Position numbers and translations under genes: made by a program. Under the pieces are notes generated by a model, which saw nothing but the letters and a program-made list of their open reading frames with translations, did no database searches and was not told where the DNA came from. A stretch of 64,000 nt of DNA, taken from the NCBI GenBank assembly GCA_016584495.1, contig WAID01000007.1:916001-980000 (forward strand). The letters run 5' to 3'. The stretch is from Celoporthe dispersa (taxonomy: Eukaryota; Ascomycota; Sordariomycetes; Diaporthales; Cryphonectriaceae). Position 1 is the stretch's first letter. The number at the start of each line of letters is the position of its first letter. Positions 47,109 to 58,626 of this stretch are shown here, one piece after another.

Positions 47109-48932
47109 ATGGGCTTCTTACACCGACACAAGCGTCCTCAGGAGACGGAGACCTTCCAGAGGTCCGAGTCCCAGGAGAACAAGACCTCGCCCGAGGTCAA
47201 GAATGACGTCGAACAGCCGGTCCCCGGGACCGACTCCTCCAGGGTCAGCCTGGAACAGCTGGACGAGAAGGAGATCCAGGCCCATCCCGACTCGGTCACC
47301 GGCGAGGCCTCCATCGGTGTGCAGAAGGCCGAGGCGGCCGCCATCGTCTGGCCGAGATGGGCTGTCTACTGCACCTACGGCTGGATCTGGCTCTGCTTCT
47401 TCATGCTGGCCCTCCAGCAGGGCATGACAACCCTCTTCAACTACAGTGCCTACGCCGACTTCTCCAAGTCGCCCCAGCTCACCAACGCCGCCGTCGTGGC
47501 CGCCATCGTCGGAGGCGTCATCAAGCTGCCCATCGCGAAGCTGCTCAACCTCTGGGGGCGCGCCGAGGCCTTTATGTTCTTTGTCGGCGTCTATGAGCTC
47601 GGCATGATCATCCTTGCCTCCTGCAGCGGCCCCAGCTCCTATGCTGCCGGCTACGCCCTGTACTGGATCGGGTACGACGCCCTCTACCTCATCATGGACG
47701 TCTTCGTGGCCGACACCTCAGGTCTCCGGAACCGAGCCTTCGCCTTCGCCTTCGTCGGCACGCCGTTCATCTGCACCGCCTTCACCGCGCCCCTGGCCGC
47801 CCAGAGCTTCCTCGACAACTCGACGTGGCGGTGGGGGTACGGCTCCTTCTGCATCGTTATGTTCTTCGTCTTCACGCCGCTCGCCGTCGTCTTCAAGTTC
47901 TACACGCGCAAGGCCGAGAGGATGGGCCTGTACAGGCGGGAGCCCAGCGGCCGAACCACGGCCCAGTCCATCGTCCACTACTTCCACGAGTTCGACATTG
48001 TCGGCTGCGCCCTCCTGATGGCCGCCTTCCTCCTGTTCCTGCTGCCGTTCAACCTGGCGTCCTGGAACCTGGCCACGTACAAGTCTGCCGAGTTCATCGC
48101 CATGGTGGTCATCGGCATCCTGCTGTTCCCGGTCTTCTACATCTGGGAGCGGTACCTTGCCAGGACGCACTTCATCCGGTGGCAGCTCTTCAGGAGCCGC
48201 ACCGTGACCGGCGCGTGCTGCCTGGCCGCCATCCTGTACTTCTCCTTCTACTGCTGGGACCTGTACTACCAGAACTTCGTGCTGGTGGTGTACAACCTGG
48301 ACGTGTCCATGGCCGGCTACATGGGCGAGATCTACAACGTCGGCTCGACCTTCTGGGGCGTCCTGTTCGGCATATGGGTGCGCTACACCAAGCACTTCAA
48401 GTACACGGCCCTGTTCTTCGGCCTACCCCTCATGTTCCTCGGCGCCGGCCTCATGATCCACTTCCGCAGCAGCGACCAGGGCATCGGCTACCTGGTCATG
48501 TGCCAGATCTTCATCGCCTTCGCCGGCGGCACCCTCGTCATCAGCGAGGACATGGCCGTCATGGCCGCCGCCGACCGCGACGGCGTGCCCATGATGCTCT
48601 CCCTCATCGGCCTCTCCTCCAGCATCGGCGGCGCCATGGGCTATGCCGTCACGGGCGCCATCTACGACGGCACCTGGCCGCAGGCCCTGCAGGGCTACCT
48701 GCCCGACGAGCTCAAGGCCAACGCCACCGACATCTGGAACGGCGGGTATACCCTGCAGAAGACCTACCCCGTCGGCTCTGACGTCCGCGACGCCATCGAC
48801 AAGGCCTGGGGCGACTATGAGAAGCAGTGCTGCATTGCCGCCACCGCCGTGCTGGTCCTCGCCATTCCTGCTATTGCCGTGTGGAAGAACTATAGCGTCG
48901 ACCGCAGGCAGAACAAGGGTGTTCTGATCTGA
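47109..48932 (+). CDS. Siderophore-iron transporter, MFS (MirB/Sit1 type)
   Basis: Plasma-membrane proton symporter importing ferric siderophore complexes. Single exon, 607 aa. A polar N-terminus ([16 protein letters not shown], then acidic) precedes about 14 membrane segments, among them [91 protein letters not shown] and the family loop [20 protein letters not shown] near the C-terminus. [15 protein letters not shown] follows the first segment, as in the Sit family. Start at 47109 has a good context (CCAAGATGG) and the usual MGF beginning; the frame is open to a Met at 46965. No frame break. The ATCTGATAA pair upstream supports iron regulation. Confidence 0.92.
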   Translation: MGFLHRHKRPQETETFQRSESQENKTSPEVKNDVEQPVPGTDSSRVSLEQLDEKEIQAHPDSVTGEASIGVQKAEAAAIVWPRWAVYCTYGWIWLCFFMLALQQGMTTLFNYSAYADFSKSPQLTNAAVVAAIVGGVIKLPIAKLLNLWGRAEAFMFFVGVYELGMIILASCSGPSSYAAGYALYWIGYDALYLIMDVFVADTSGLRNRAFAFAFVGTPFICTAFTAPLAAQSFLDNSTWRWGYGSFCIVMFFVFTPLAVVFKFYTRKAERMGLYRREPSGRTTAQSIVHYFHEFDIVGCALLMAAFLLFLLPFNLASWNLATYKSAEFIAMVVIGILLFPVFYIWERYLARTHFIRWQLFRSRTVTGACCLAAILYFSFYCWDLYYQNFVLVVYNLDVSMAGYMGEIYNVGSTFWGVLFGIWVRYTKHFKYTALFFGLPLMFLGAGLMIHFRSSDQGIGYLVMCQIFIAFAGGTLVISEDMAVMAAADRDGVPMMLSLIGLSSSIGGAMGYAVTGAIYDGTWPQALQGYLPDELKANATDIWNGGYTLQKTYPVGSDVRDAIDKAWGDYEKQCCIAATAVLVLAIPAIAVWKNYSVDRRQNKGVLI

Positions 48933-50156
48933 GCTGTGGTGGTCGCCCTAGGGACGAGCAAGAAAGAGAAGAAGAAGGAGAAAGGGAGAGAGAGAAGGAA
49001 GGGGAGAAAAAAAAAGGAGCGACCAGGAAAGGAAAGGAAAGAGGAATATGAGGGTTCTGACGAGGAGGCCGGCGATAAAGCTGTCATCTGTCGGCTAAAA
49101 ACCCGCTCGACTGGATACGTCGTATAATGCCATCCTCATTGCGCTTGATAGACCTGCAGTTCATCTGGATAAAGGCATACGAGGCGTGGAGATTCACATA
49201 AGCATGATGGGAGGATCTTTGTGGGTTTTTGTTTTTTTCTTCTTCTTTTTTTCCTGTCTTGGCTTTTTCTTCTTCTATACCCCGTTTCTCAACCATTTAC
49301 AAATTAATTTCCACACGAGGCAGGATTCTAAGAATCTGTCTTTCTAGACTCACCGTCGCGATTGGGTGTGGGTTGTCTTCATTCGTGCACGTCACCTATG
49401 TGAAGGAGCGCACATCTACTCCGATCTGTTCTCAAAACAAAATAAAAGATATTAAGTATATAATGTATTAAACGCAGCATATGGCTTACGTAATACCACA
49501 CGTTTACGATGTTATCGCATCCTGGCCTTTGGTTCTTGCATTGACCTTTTATCAACATTGAGACTTGGAAGTGTGATGAGATCGGCTGTATATTGAACCG
49601 GACTCTACTTGGTCTCAATCTCCTCTCTTTTCCACATTTTCACATTCTGAAGATTACTCGAAACGAGGAAATTTTGATATTTCTCCCGGCCAAAAATCTC
49701 AGAACCACCTGCTAGATTTGTGCTAGCAGTAAAAGAAATATGAATGCTTATCCACGAATCCAGGCTCCGGAGACATCCTCTCCATCAGCATCCGAGTGCC
49801 CCCCCAAAGACCCCTGGTGTTTACACTGCAGTAGCATGGCTCCGCCTGCAGGGAGAGCTGCAGTGCTATGGCTAAGCTGAGCCGCAGCAGCGCATGCAGC
49901 TCAGCTCGTGTTGCCACGCGGTCCATCGTATCTGCACGCCAGTCTGGTGAATAACGGAAGAGCGTTTCAGGCCATAAGCCCTCTTCTTTTGTTTTCCTTT
50001 TTTTTTTTTTTTGTAAGCTCTCGCAGGCTGCTGCGAGATCAGCTGGGTACAGGATTCGAGGAAGCGCGCAAGAGAGAGAAACAGAGGACGGAAGAGACAG
50101 GGCGGCCCTGCTTCGTCGCGCCTCCCGCCATCATCTCGCCTCTGTTCGTCGCTGCC
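48933..50156. other. Intergenic upstream of ABC transporter
   Basis: 1.2 kb. AG-rich stretch with an A run near 48960-49045, T-rich stretch near 49225-49275, T run near 49999-50012. No supported gene. Confidence 0.5.
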
Positions 50157-53100
50157 ATGGCTGTCAGGCTGGGCATCATGTCCATCTCAGAAAGATTCAG
50201 CTTCTCATCTGCCGCAGTCGCGATCTCGCTGGCTTTCCTCGCTCTCCTCCCCTCCCAGCTATACAAGTTGTACAGGTCTCGGCCCAAAGTTCATCCCAGC
50301 TGGCACGGGCGCACCAAGCTCGTAAGTCCTCGAAAGGTGCAGCACCAAGACACGCAGACAAGCTCAGCAGGACTCACACAGACAACCTCCACGTCTAGGC
50401 TCTCGCAACCCTGCTGCCAGTGGTCATCTTGGTTGATGTCATCCGGGACGTGCAGGCTGTCAACGATAAAGGGTCCTCCCCAGCTACCTTGTGGTTCTCG
50501 CTTGTTGCCGCCAGTGCATTATGCTGGCTCACTGCTGTGGCTCACTCGAGGTCTGTGGAGCCTTCGGGTCTGGCTCTGGTCTACCTCCTGGCCAGCACCG
50601 GCTGCGACATTCTCTGGGTTCTTTTTCCTGGCTCGCGCTTCTCGGGCGGCCAGGCAAGCGCCCTGTCCACGACCTTATTCTGGCTCCAGGTTCTTGTAAA
50701 ACTCACTCTACTCGTCCTAGAGAGCCACAGCAAAGAGGCGGCCTTACTTGCAAAACACAAACATCTGTCTCCAGAGGATACGGCCGGTCTCGTCCAGCGT
50801 GTGCTGTTCTGGTGGGTCAACCCCATTCTAGCACGAGGATCCCGACAGATACTACAGAATGAGGACCTTCCCCGGATCGGGCAGCAGTTCTCTTCCGAGG
50901 GCCTCAGACGGGCGGTGTTACGCGCATGGGATCAGCGAAGTAAGTCAACACACAAGATCTGGGTGGATGGACTTGTTGGGAAAAACGTATTGGCATTTTG
51001 ACTGATATCGCATAGAGAGACCCGAGCGGAGCACAACACTGCCAATGGTCCTTGTGCGCTGCCTCAAGCGGCCGTTTCGAGCGGCTATCGTGCCTCGCCT
51101 CTGCCTTGTCATCTTCCGATTTTCTCAGCCAGTCCTGATCCAGCAGACCATACGCTTTGTGTCCCAGTCGTACGACGAGGAAGTAGATGCCAAAGTCAGG
51201 GGATACTGGATCCTGGTGGCAGCGTTTTTTGTCTACACTGGTCTAGCAGTGAGTGCGAGAATCAGAGATATAGTTCAGCAGCACTGATTTTACTGACTGG
51301 ACGGCGGTTCAAGTTCTCCACCGTCTTGTATCAGCGTGCTCTAGCAAGGCTCAGGGTGATGACAAGGGGTGCCCTCGTCAGCCTCATCTACGCGACGCTC
51401 CTTAACGCCTCCAGCGACGCATATCACACCGGCAGAGCTGTGACGCTCATGAGTACTGATGTAGACAGCCTGGATGGCACCTCGGAGATGTTCCACGAAC
51501 TATGGGGCCACGCGCTAGAAGTTCTGGTGGGCATGACGATGCTCTACCGCGAGGTCGGCTGGCTCTTGGTCGTGCCTCTAGTCTTGATCTTCTGTAAGGC
51601 CTGTCCGACCAACCTCCTTTGCATGGTTACTATCTGACGTCGAAACAGTCTGCTCACGCGTGAGCAAATATGTTGCTCAGAACCTCAAGTCCCGGCAGAA
51701 GAACTGGACCTCAGCCACCCAGGACCGCATTGCTATCACGGCAACAATGCTGTCTTCTATAAAGTCTATCAAAATACTTGGTCTTTCCGAAGCTGTGGCC
51801 GGTCTGGTCCGGAAGTCCAGACTGTTTGAGATGGGTCAGGCAAAGAAAATCCGATGGATGATGATTTTATACAATGCTAGCGGTTAGTATCCTTTACATA
51901 ACACGCCATCCCAGAGAGATTTGAGTATTGTCACATGCTCTTCTCATACGAGAAGTCTCACAGCTAACCCAACACACTCCAGCAAACGCTTTGGGCATCT
52001 TCACTCCAGCCATCACCATGATTCTCTATGCCGTGCTCGCAAAGGTCCAGTACACACGTACACTTGATGCCGAGACAGCATTCACGACGATTGCAATTCT
52101 ATCCATGGTCACACACCCCGCTAATATGGTCATGACTATCGTCCCGCGAGCTATTGCCTGCCTGGCGAGCTTCGAGCGCATCCAGAACTACCTCATCGAG
52201 TCGACGAGGTACGACCCGCGAACAAGCTTCAGTGAGACCACTCGTTCGCCTGGTGCTAGGCTGCCCGCGATCAGACTCCGAGGGGCTACCGTCGGAATCA
52301 AACAGGGAGAAAATTCGATTCTGCAGGACATCAATGTCGAGCTACAGCCTGGCCAGCTGACTGTTTGTTCTGGCCCCGTGGGCAGCGGGAAGTCGGTTCT
52401 GGCTAGGATAATCCTAGGCGAGGTGCCACTGTCCGAGGGCGCGATCCAGACTTCTACCCACCGTATTGGGCTGTGCTCGCAAGCTGCGTGGCTCCCGGAC
52501 GGGACCATCAAACAGGCCATCTCTGGGCCGGTTGACCTTGTCGACGTTGCCCGCTATGCAGAGGCTGTCAGTGCATGCTGTCTGGATCATGATATTCTGA
52601 CCCTTCCGGATGGCGACAGCACTGGCATCGGCAGCCGTGGTATAAATCTTTCTGGAGGACAAAAGCAGCGTCTTGTGAGTGCGCCCCAGGTTTTTCTTAT
52701 TCTCAATTCTCTCTTCGTGGCGCAATCCGGTCCTTGACTAACGAGCCGACGTAATAAGGCACTCGCGAGACTCGTGTATGCTCGATGCAGCGTGGTGATC
52801 CTGGATGACCCGTTCAGCGCTCTGGACGGCAAGACTGAGATGCAAGTAATTGACAATCTCCTTGGCCCACAGGGCATTTTCAGGAGAGACGGGACGACAG
52901 TCCTTTGGATAAGCAACAGCGGTCAGTCACATCTTCGACTGCTTACTCTACATCTTCCTCGCTAGCCCGTTACAACATGAGGTCTGACGTTTTCTGAACA
53001 GCCCAATACTTCAACTTGGCCGATCATGTAATCTTCATGGACAGGTCCAAGATTGTAGCCCAGGGACCTTGGACAAAAGTCCAGTCCGAAGTCAAATATG

Positions 53101-55502
53101 ACTTCACCATGGCTCAGAAGGCCGCAGGCGGTTCAATAAAGGCATCCGAAGCAGCAGGCGTCACTGTGGGCTTCAAAGCGTTACAGGGCCAGGAACGTGC
53201 CGCGCATGACATAGCTCTTGACATCAAGAGGAAAGCTGGTGACCTCTCTCTCTATGGTAAGCAGCATAATCTCTTCTTTTGGGATGGTCTGCTCTGAGAG
53301 GCAGAAAGTTCCTTGTGGACATCGGCTCCATTCATAGGACCACTTGGGTGACTGACCAGATCGTTCTCTAGGATTTTATATACGTCATGCTGGCCCAACC
53401 AACTTCTTCTTCATGATTTCGTGCACCATGTTTTCCGCATTCTTCGTTACCTTTCCCAATTACTGGCTGAAATGGTGGACCGAGGCGCCGCCATCAACAT
53501 CTGCCTTCTATATCGTCGGATATGTGCTGTTGGTGTTGATGGCATGGATAGGTGCGAATGGTATAATGTGGTACGTCCTTCCTATACATACACTCGGCCG
53601 TACAAAGTCCTTGAAGGCATTATGATCTGATATTTGCACGCAGGTCGACGATTCTGCTGGTCGCCGTGGAGTCCGGCCTGAACCTCCACGAACTTCTGCT
53701 CAGAACGGTTATCAAAGCACCCCTGTCGTACCTTTCACTCACTGAGAGTGGGACTCTTTTGAATCGGTAGGGAAATGCTCTCAGTATCTTGTGTGAGAAT
53801 ATGTACTGATTATTCCCTTCAGATTTAGCCAAGACATCCAGCTTGTCGACAAGGACCTACCCAACGCTGCTCAAGCCTTGAGCGTTCGTAAGTTAGGCCC
53901 TGGATTCAAGACTGCTTCGTCATACCAAATCATCTAATAGGTGCACAGAGATATTCAAGCTCCTCGTTCAGATGGCTCTGCTCTTCACTGTCCAGAGACT
54001 GATGCTGCTTGCCCTGCCATTCTGTCTGCTGGTCGTGTACGTCGTGCAGCGCTTCTATCTAATGACATCTCGCCAGCTGCGGCTTCTCGACCTCGAGTCT
54101 CGCTCAGCGGTGTTCTCGTCATTTCTAGAGACAGTACGCTCCTTGTATCCAGAGCTCTTAACATGACACCCACACCGCTGACATGTCCTGATATTTTCCC
54201 AGGTCGAGGGCCTCACCACCCTACGAGCCTTCGGGTGGCAGCGCCTGGCCGAACAGCACAGCCTCAACGCCCTGGACAGCTCGCAGCGTGCATTCTACCT
54301 TGTCCTGTGTCTCCAGCGGTGGCTTAACCTCGTCCTCGACCTAACCATCGCCAGTATAGCGATAACCACCATAGCTCTCGCCATTAATCTCAAGGGGGAG
54401 CATGGACGGCGCCTCCATCGGCGTTGCTCTCAACGTGGTGCTTGTGGCCAACACTACCTTGCTCCGCCTCGTGGAGTCATTCACGTCTGTGGAGATCTCA
54501 CTTGGGGGGATTTCAAGGCTGAAGGGCATGCAAGAGAAAACGCCTGTAGAGGACAAGCAGGATGAGGAGGTGATTCCTGGTTCAGAATGGCCTTCTTCCG
54601 GCAGCATCCAGCTGCATAACGTCTCTGCATCTTATGAGTTAGCGGAACTTTTCGTTGGCTATACTTGGAATTTGTATGACGGTGGCTGACATTATCTATC
54701 TAGTGACGTGCGCAAGGCCCTCAACAATGTTTACTTGGAGATTGCGCCTGGATCTAAAGTAGCCATATGTGGCCGCACTGGCAGGTAAGTACCAGCCCAT
54801 GGCACCACCCTGATGTGTATCGCAGATTTTCTGATGTTGTTCTCCATTATCAGCGGCAAAAGCACTCTGATGCTGGCCCTCCTGCACCTCGTCGAGTACA
54901 GCGGAAGCATCAACCTAGATGGAGTGGACATATCCAGGGTGCCCCGCTCGCTGGTCAGGGAGCGCTGCTTCATCGGCATCCCACAGGATCCATTCCTGAT
55001 GCCACAGGCCAGTCTCCGACTGAACCTGGACGAGACCGGCGCAGTGCCGAACGCAGTCCTGGCTACCTCGCTGACAACAGTGCGGCTGTGGGACCACTTA
55101 TCCACCCAGAGCCTCGACGGCCAGGACCAGAACAGCGTTTTGGATACGAAGTTGTCTATGCTGCCTGTCTTGTCGGCAGGACAGGCGCAGCTCCTGGCCC
55201 TCGCGCGCGCCATCGTCAAGAGGTGGACCCTATGCTCGAGTGCCAATGGCGGGCCCGGGGTGAAGCCACCGCTACTGCTCGACGAGGCCACGGCTTCGCT
55301 AGACCCCGTTACCGAGGGCATTATGCACGACGTGATTGATAATGAGTTCTCGTCTCGGGGCCATACGGTTGTGATGGTGACGCACAGGCCGAGGATGCTG
55401 GATGGTCGAATGCGGGATGGAAGAGATGTGCTTGTCATCATGAGAGACGGTCGGGTAGAGAGCATAGTGCGCCATTGGACTGGAGGAGCTGCGGGATCTT
55501 GA
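50157..55502 (+). CDS. ABC transporter, ABCC (MRP-like) subfamily, 15 exons
   Basis: Full-length ATP-driven exporter of organic anions, drugs or metabolites, about 1432 aa. Exons: 50157-50321, 50399-50939, 51016-51248, 51314-51593, 51649-51882, 51983-52674, 52759-52921, 53002-53256, 53372-53570, 53644-53766, 53823-53887, 53949-54133, 54203-54637, 54704-54784, 54854-55502. Order is TMD0-like hydrophobic start, TMD1, NBD1 (CSGPVGSGKSV Walker A, INLSGGQKQRLALARL signature, VVILDDPFSALD Walker B), TMD2 (ESRSAVFSSFLETVEGLTTLRAFGW coupling region), NBD2 (CGRTGSGKST, LSAGQAQLLALARA, LLLDEATASLD, VMVTHRP H-loop). NBD1 has Asp instead of Glu after Walker B, the usual degenerate site of ABCC. One extra G in the run at 54394-54398 breaks the frame before SMDGASIGVALN. 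Start less certain than the rest. Substrate not inferable. Confidence 0.88.
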
Positions 55503-55861
55503 TGAGGACTGATGCGTGACGGAAGTGCCATGGTCACACCGATGGGTCAAGCAAGTAGGTATATTCCCAGTAGTGACTTCAAAAGCACCAAAAGGAAACC
55601 ACTAGAGGAGGTGCTGAGATCTTGCAGGTACATTTTTCTATTACGACCACCGAGCGTGTCTATTGTAACGACTTCGTTCATCTGGGACCTGGATTGCCAT
55701 GGCAGTCTCAAGTCAGCGTTCCTCAGAGAGAAGCAAATTACCAGACAGCCACGGAAACTGCTCACTCTGTTAGTCAGTTCTTATATTGTACAGAAAGAGA
55801 CACCTCATGAACGATACCGATTCGTGCATGAACTCGGCATGATCACGCAAGGGCGCTCACA
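55503..55861. other. Convergent 3' spacer, ABC transporter and SMP-30-like gene
   Basis: 360 bases between two stop codons. No gene or terminator structure recognised. Confidence 0.6.
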
Positions 55862-56914
55862 TCAGTAGCTCGCTCCCAAATCCAAAGCCAACAACTGTCC
55901 CCCCACCACAACCGTCCCATTAATCGGGTCCCCCAAAGCCCCCCCAGTCGTGATATACACAGTCCCCTGCGTCCAGGGCAGCCTCCCAAACGCCAAAGCC
56001 GTCGGCTCCGCAATCTCCGTTGAGTTCAGGTCCCCTGCGATATCCGCCCTGGTCCCATTGGCAGACACCCGCGTGATGACGTTCTCATTGCCCGCCGCGG
56101 CATAGATGGTCCCAACTCCACCCCTGGTGTCGATGGCGAAGTCGTCGAAGATGTACGTCCGCGGCTCGTCCGAGTAGGCGATGATGGTCGAGGGCCCGCG
56201 GGCGGTGCCATTGGGGTGGATGGGGACCTTGGCGAGGAAACCGCAGTAGGCGTTGGAGAAGTAGACGTGGGCCTGGAAGATCTTGAGGCCGTTGATGCCC
56301 TCCAGGACGTCCGGGGAGCACTTCCTCATCAGGGGGTCGTCGATGGCGACGGTGATGGATCCTGTCTGCAGGTCCTGGCGGAAGACCACGCCCAAGGTCG
56401 AGTCGGCGTGCAGCAGGGCGTTCTGCTCTGGGCCGAGGAAGGCGATGCCGTTCAGGAAGGACGCCTCGGGCACGTCTGCGATCTTGGAGATGGCGGCACC
56501 GGCGTTGGTGGTGCTCTTGTTCCCGCCCATGTCGACCCGCCAGACGCTGTACGTGCCCGGGTACGACTCGACCGTCTCGAGGGAAAAGTTTCCCGTCACC
56601 ACGGCGAAGACGTCGGGCTCGATCTCGGCGATCCCCAGCGCGCCCAGGTATCCCCCAAACTCGCCCACCAGGACCGGGTCGGCACTGGCAGCGGCGGGGG
56701 ACGGGTCCACGAGCCACAGCCGGGGCTGCGTCATCTCGGTGGCCAGGACGGAGCCGTTCTGCATGACCGCTAGGTTCTCGAGCCAGGAGGGCTCTGGGAA
56801 CTCGTGGACCACGCGGACGGGGTATTGGAGCTGCGAGGCGGCGGAGGTGAATATCGGCTGGGCGAGGGAGGAGAAGGAGGGCTGCGAGGTGGGTGCAGCC
56901 CGGCAGCCTGGCAT
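55862..56914 (-). CDS. SMP-30/gluconolactonase-like six-bladed beta-propeller protein
   Basis: 350 aa. Propeller blades are visible as repeated hydrophobic strands with G/D turns: ENLAVMQNGSVLATEM, LWLVDPSP, FGGYLGALGIAEIEPDVFAVVTGN, YSVWRVDMGG, ASFLNGIAFLG, LLHADSTLGVVFR, GINGLKIFQAHVYFSNAYC, IFDDFAIDTRGGVGTIYAA, and the last blade PWTQGTVYITTGG. The family includes lactonases and, in some fungal biosynthetic clusters, hetero-Diels-Alder enzymes (AsR5/EupF type); which activity applies cannot be told. The region before the start is suggestive: the adjacent frame at 56918 reads MHARLPGCTHLAALLLLLAQ if one C near 56870 is dropped, a good signal peptide, so the protein may be secreted and the printed N-terminus wrong. 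Convergent with the ABC gene. Confidence 0.8.
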   Translation of the reverse strand: MPGCRAAPTSQPSFSSLAQPIFTSAASQLQYPVRVVHEFPEPSWLENLAVMQNGSVLATEMTQPRLWLVDPSPAAASADPVLVGEFGGYLGALGIAEIEPDVFAVVTGNFSLETVESYPGTYSVWRVDMGGNKSTTNAGAAISKIADVPEASFLNGIAFLGPEQNALLHADSTLGVVFRQDLQTGSITVAIDDPLMRKCSPDVLEGINGLKIFQAHVYFSNAYCGFLAKVPIHPNGTARGPSTIIAYSDEPRTYIFDDFAIDTRGGVGTIYAAAGNENVITRVSANGTRADIAGDLNSTEIAEPTALAFGRLPWTQGTVYITTGGALGDPINGTVVVGGQLLALDLGASY

Positions 56915-57966
56915 GCATTAATAGTAGTAGTATACTGGAACGCATATTGAGAGGCCTGGGCGGTAGCCGTGGAGGTGGTGCATCCCAGGTGTGTGGACAC
57001 TGATCAGGGCTTACAAGACGATATTATACAAACATGTTCCGGCTCCAGCCCATATATAAAACTTGTGTGTACAGGTCTGCCCTGGGTCCATCCCAAAAGA
57101 CTCATTGGCCAGCCGGGCTAGATCAAAAGGAATATGTCCTAGGCGCTTACAAATCCAGAACAAGATAGTGTGAGCTCTTGCCCATGGGGTTCGTCTTTCT
57201 TGAATTGAAACATGAAACTGTAAATAGACTAGATCGTGGCTCCACAGATTAGGTGGCCTGCCGAAAAGCGCTTCACTTTTCCGTTGTGTGTTTGCTTTAG
57301 CAGTTAATGTTGTTTTGATCCGCATGGGCTTCCATCCGAAGGCATCCACAGAAGATTCGCCGTGTGGGAGCGGAGCTCACCAAGTTTTGCTCACCAGGTG
57401 AAGCACTAGCCAGCCTGGATTCTTCCGAGGGCCAGTCGAGTTAAGTGTGCCTTCAGCTAGTTGAGTCAAGTTCCACAGATTTCATAAAAGGGTGAGAGTC
57501 TTGGATATTGAGAGGCTGGGGGGGGGAGGGGGCTGTCGTAAGCGGATCTGGTGGTCGCAGGAACTATCAACCGTGAGTAAGCCCAACGTGTCATACTAAG
57601 TACTCAAAAAAGTACTTGATATAAAAGAAGGCTCCCAGGAGGGGGTCCTCGACTACGGTGACACCTCAACTCTCCTCATCAACCAGATTAAAGGCAGCTG
57701 GGCGTGTGATGTACTTACATATGGTCAGTTCCATCCTTCACGCTGGTCTTGAGCGCCAAGCATCGTTTAGCTGCACGGGAGCCTTGTGCGGGTGCTGCCT
57801 CCAGAACACATACTTACATCACAATATGCACTCCAGGCAGCCGTGACGCGTATGCACGGCTTCTGTCTCGATATAAAGTCCAGACCGAGCGACAGCACCG
57901 CAGACCGAACGTTTCCTGCACCTCAGCAACCTGAAGACTCGAGCCTCGCAAGACAACAAGATCAAG
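56915..57966. other. Divergent intergenic region
   Basis: 1.05 kb between the starts of the SMP-30-like gene and the 219-aa gene. No supported gene; G run at about 57520-57530. Confidence 0.5.
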
Positions 57967-58626
57967 ATGGGCAATATTATCGCCGCTGAGACACCTGTCA
58001 TCTGGGTCGAAGTACATACTAGCGGCCCCGCCCTTTCTATATCAGGCGAACCGCCTTTCACCATCACCCTCAAAGCCCACACAGACAGCAACAAGCCGGT
58101 GACGATCGACACTTTCAATACAGTCTTCGACCCAGGAAGAGCTCTAGACCAGTATGGTCTCGCCTTCAGGGACACAGAGAGCGGCGTGCTGGCGCAGCGT
58201 CTAAACATAGAAATCTTTTATCATATCTCCGACACCCTGACTATCGATTCAGATGTAGCAGAGATACCGCCCAAAGATTCCCCAGAACGCTTCACGGTGT
58301 CGCACACGTTCCGCACGCCCGGACCAGCACCGCCCTCGCCTCCAGAGATTCTGGAAGGATATGCAGGGATGAGCATTGAGGCCAAACAGGCAGCCCTTGG
58401 GGACGAGATAGCTCGGCTGATGCCGAGGCTGGCAAGCCAAGTAGAAGATTTCACCGTCGGGCGCACCTATGAGATTGAGCTTGGTAGTTGCAATAGCCAA
58501 GTGGGCTGGTGGAAGAAAGGGGCCAAGGCAGAGGTCTTTGCACACGGTCCACTGAGAAGATGCACAGCGGCCCCAGGAATCCCTTTGAGATTGGTCAATA
58601 CTGCAAGTTTCGAGGTTGTAGAGTGA
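57967..58626 (+). CDS. Unknown fungal protein, 219 aa
   Basis: Not recognised. One exon, good start context (TCAAGATGGGC), stop at 58624-58626. The first half looks like beta-sandwich strands: VIWVEVHTSGPALSISGEPP, FTITLKAHTDSNKPVTID, TFNTVFDPGRALDQYGLAF and RLNIEIFYHISDTLTID, alternating hydrophobic and polar residues with a Pro-rich linker (PGPAPPSPPEIL) in the middle. The second half is helical then strands (FTVGRTYEIELGSCNSQVGWW). No signal peptide, membrane segment or Cys pairs. An immunoglobulin-like or arrestin-like fold is a guess from strand pattern only. Codon use and GC are normal, unlike the AT-rich DNA that follows. Confidence 0.65.
   Translation: MGNIIAAETPVIWVEVHTSGPALSISGEPPFTITLKAHTDSNKPVTIDTFNTVFDPGRALDQYGLAFRDTESGVLAQRLNIEIFYHISDTLTIDSDVAEIPPKDSPERFTVSHTFRTPGPAPPSPPEILEGYAGMSIEAKQAALGDEIARLMPRLASQVEDFTVGRTYEIELGSCNSQVGWWKKGAKAEVFAHGPLRRCTAAPGIPLRLVNTASFEVVE

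Noticed and set aside
49908..50156. Longer N-terminus of the ABC transporter
   Set aside because: The open frame extends upstream through a T14 tract and low-complexity sequence; no conserved ABCC segment is seen there.
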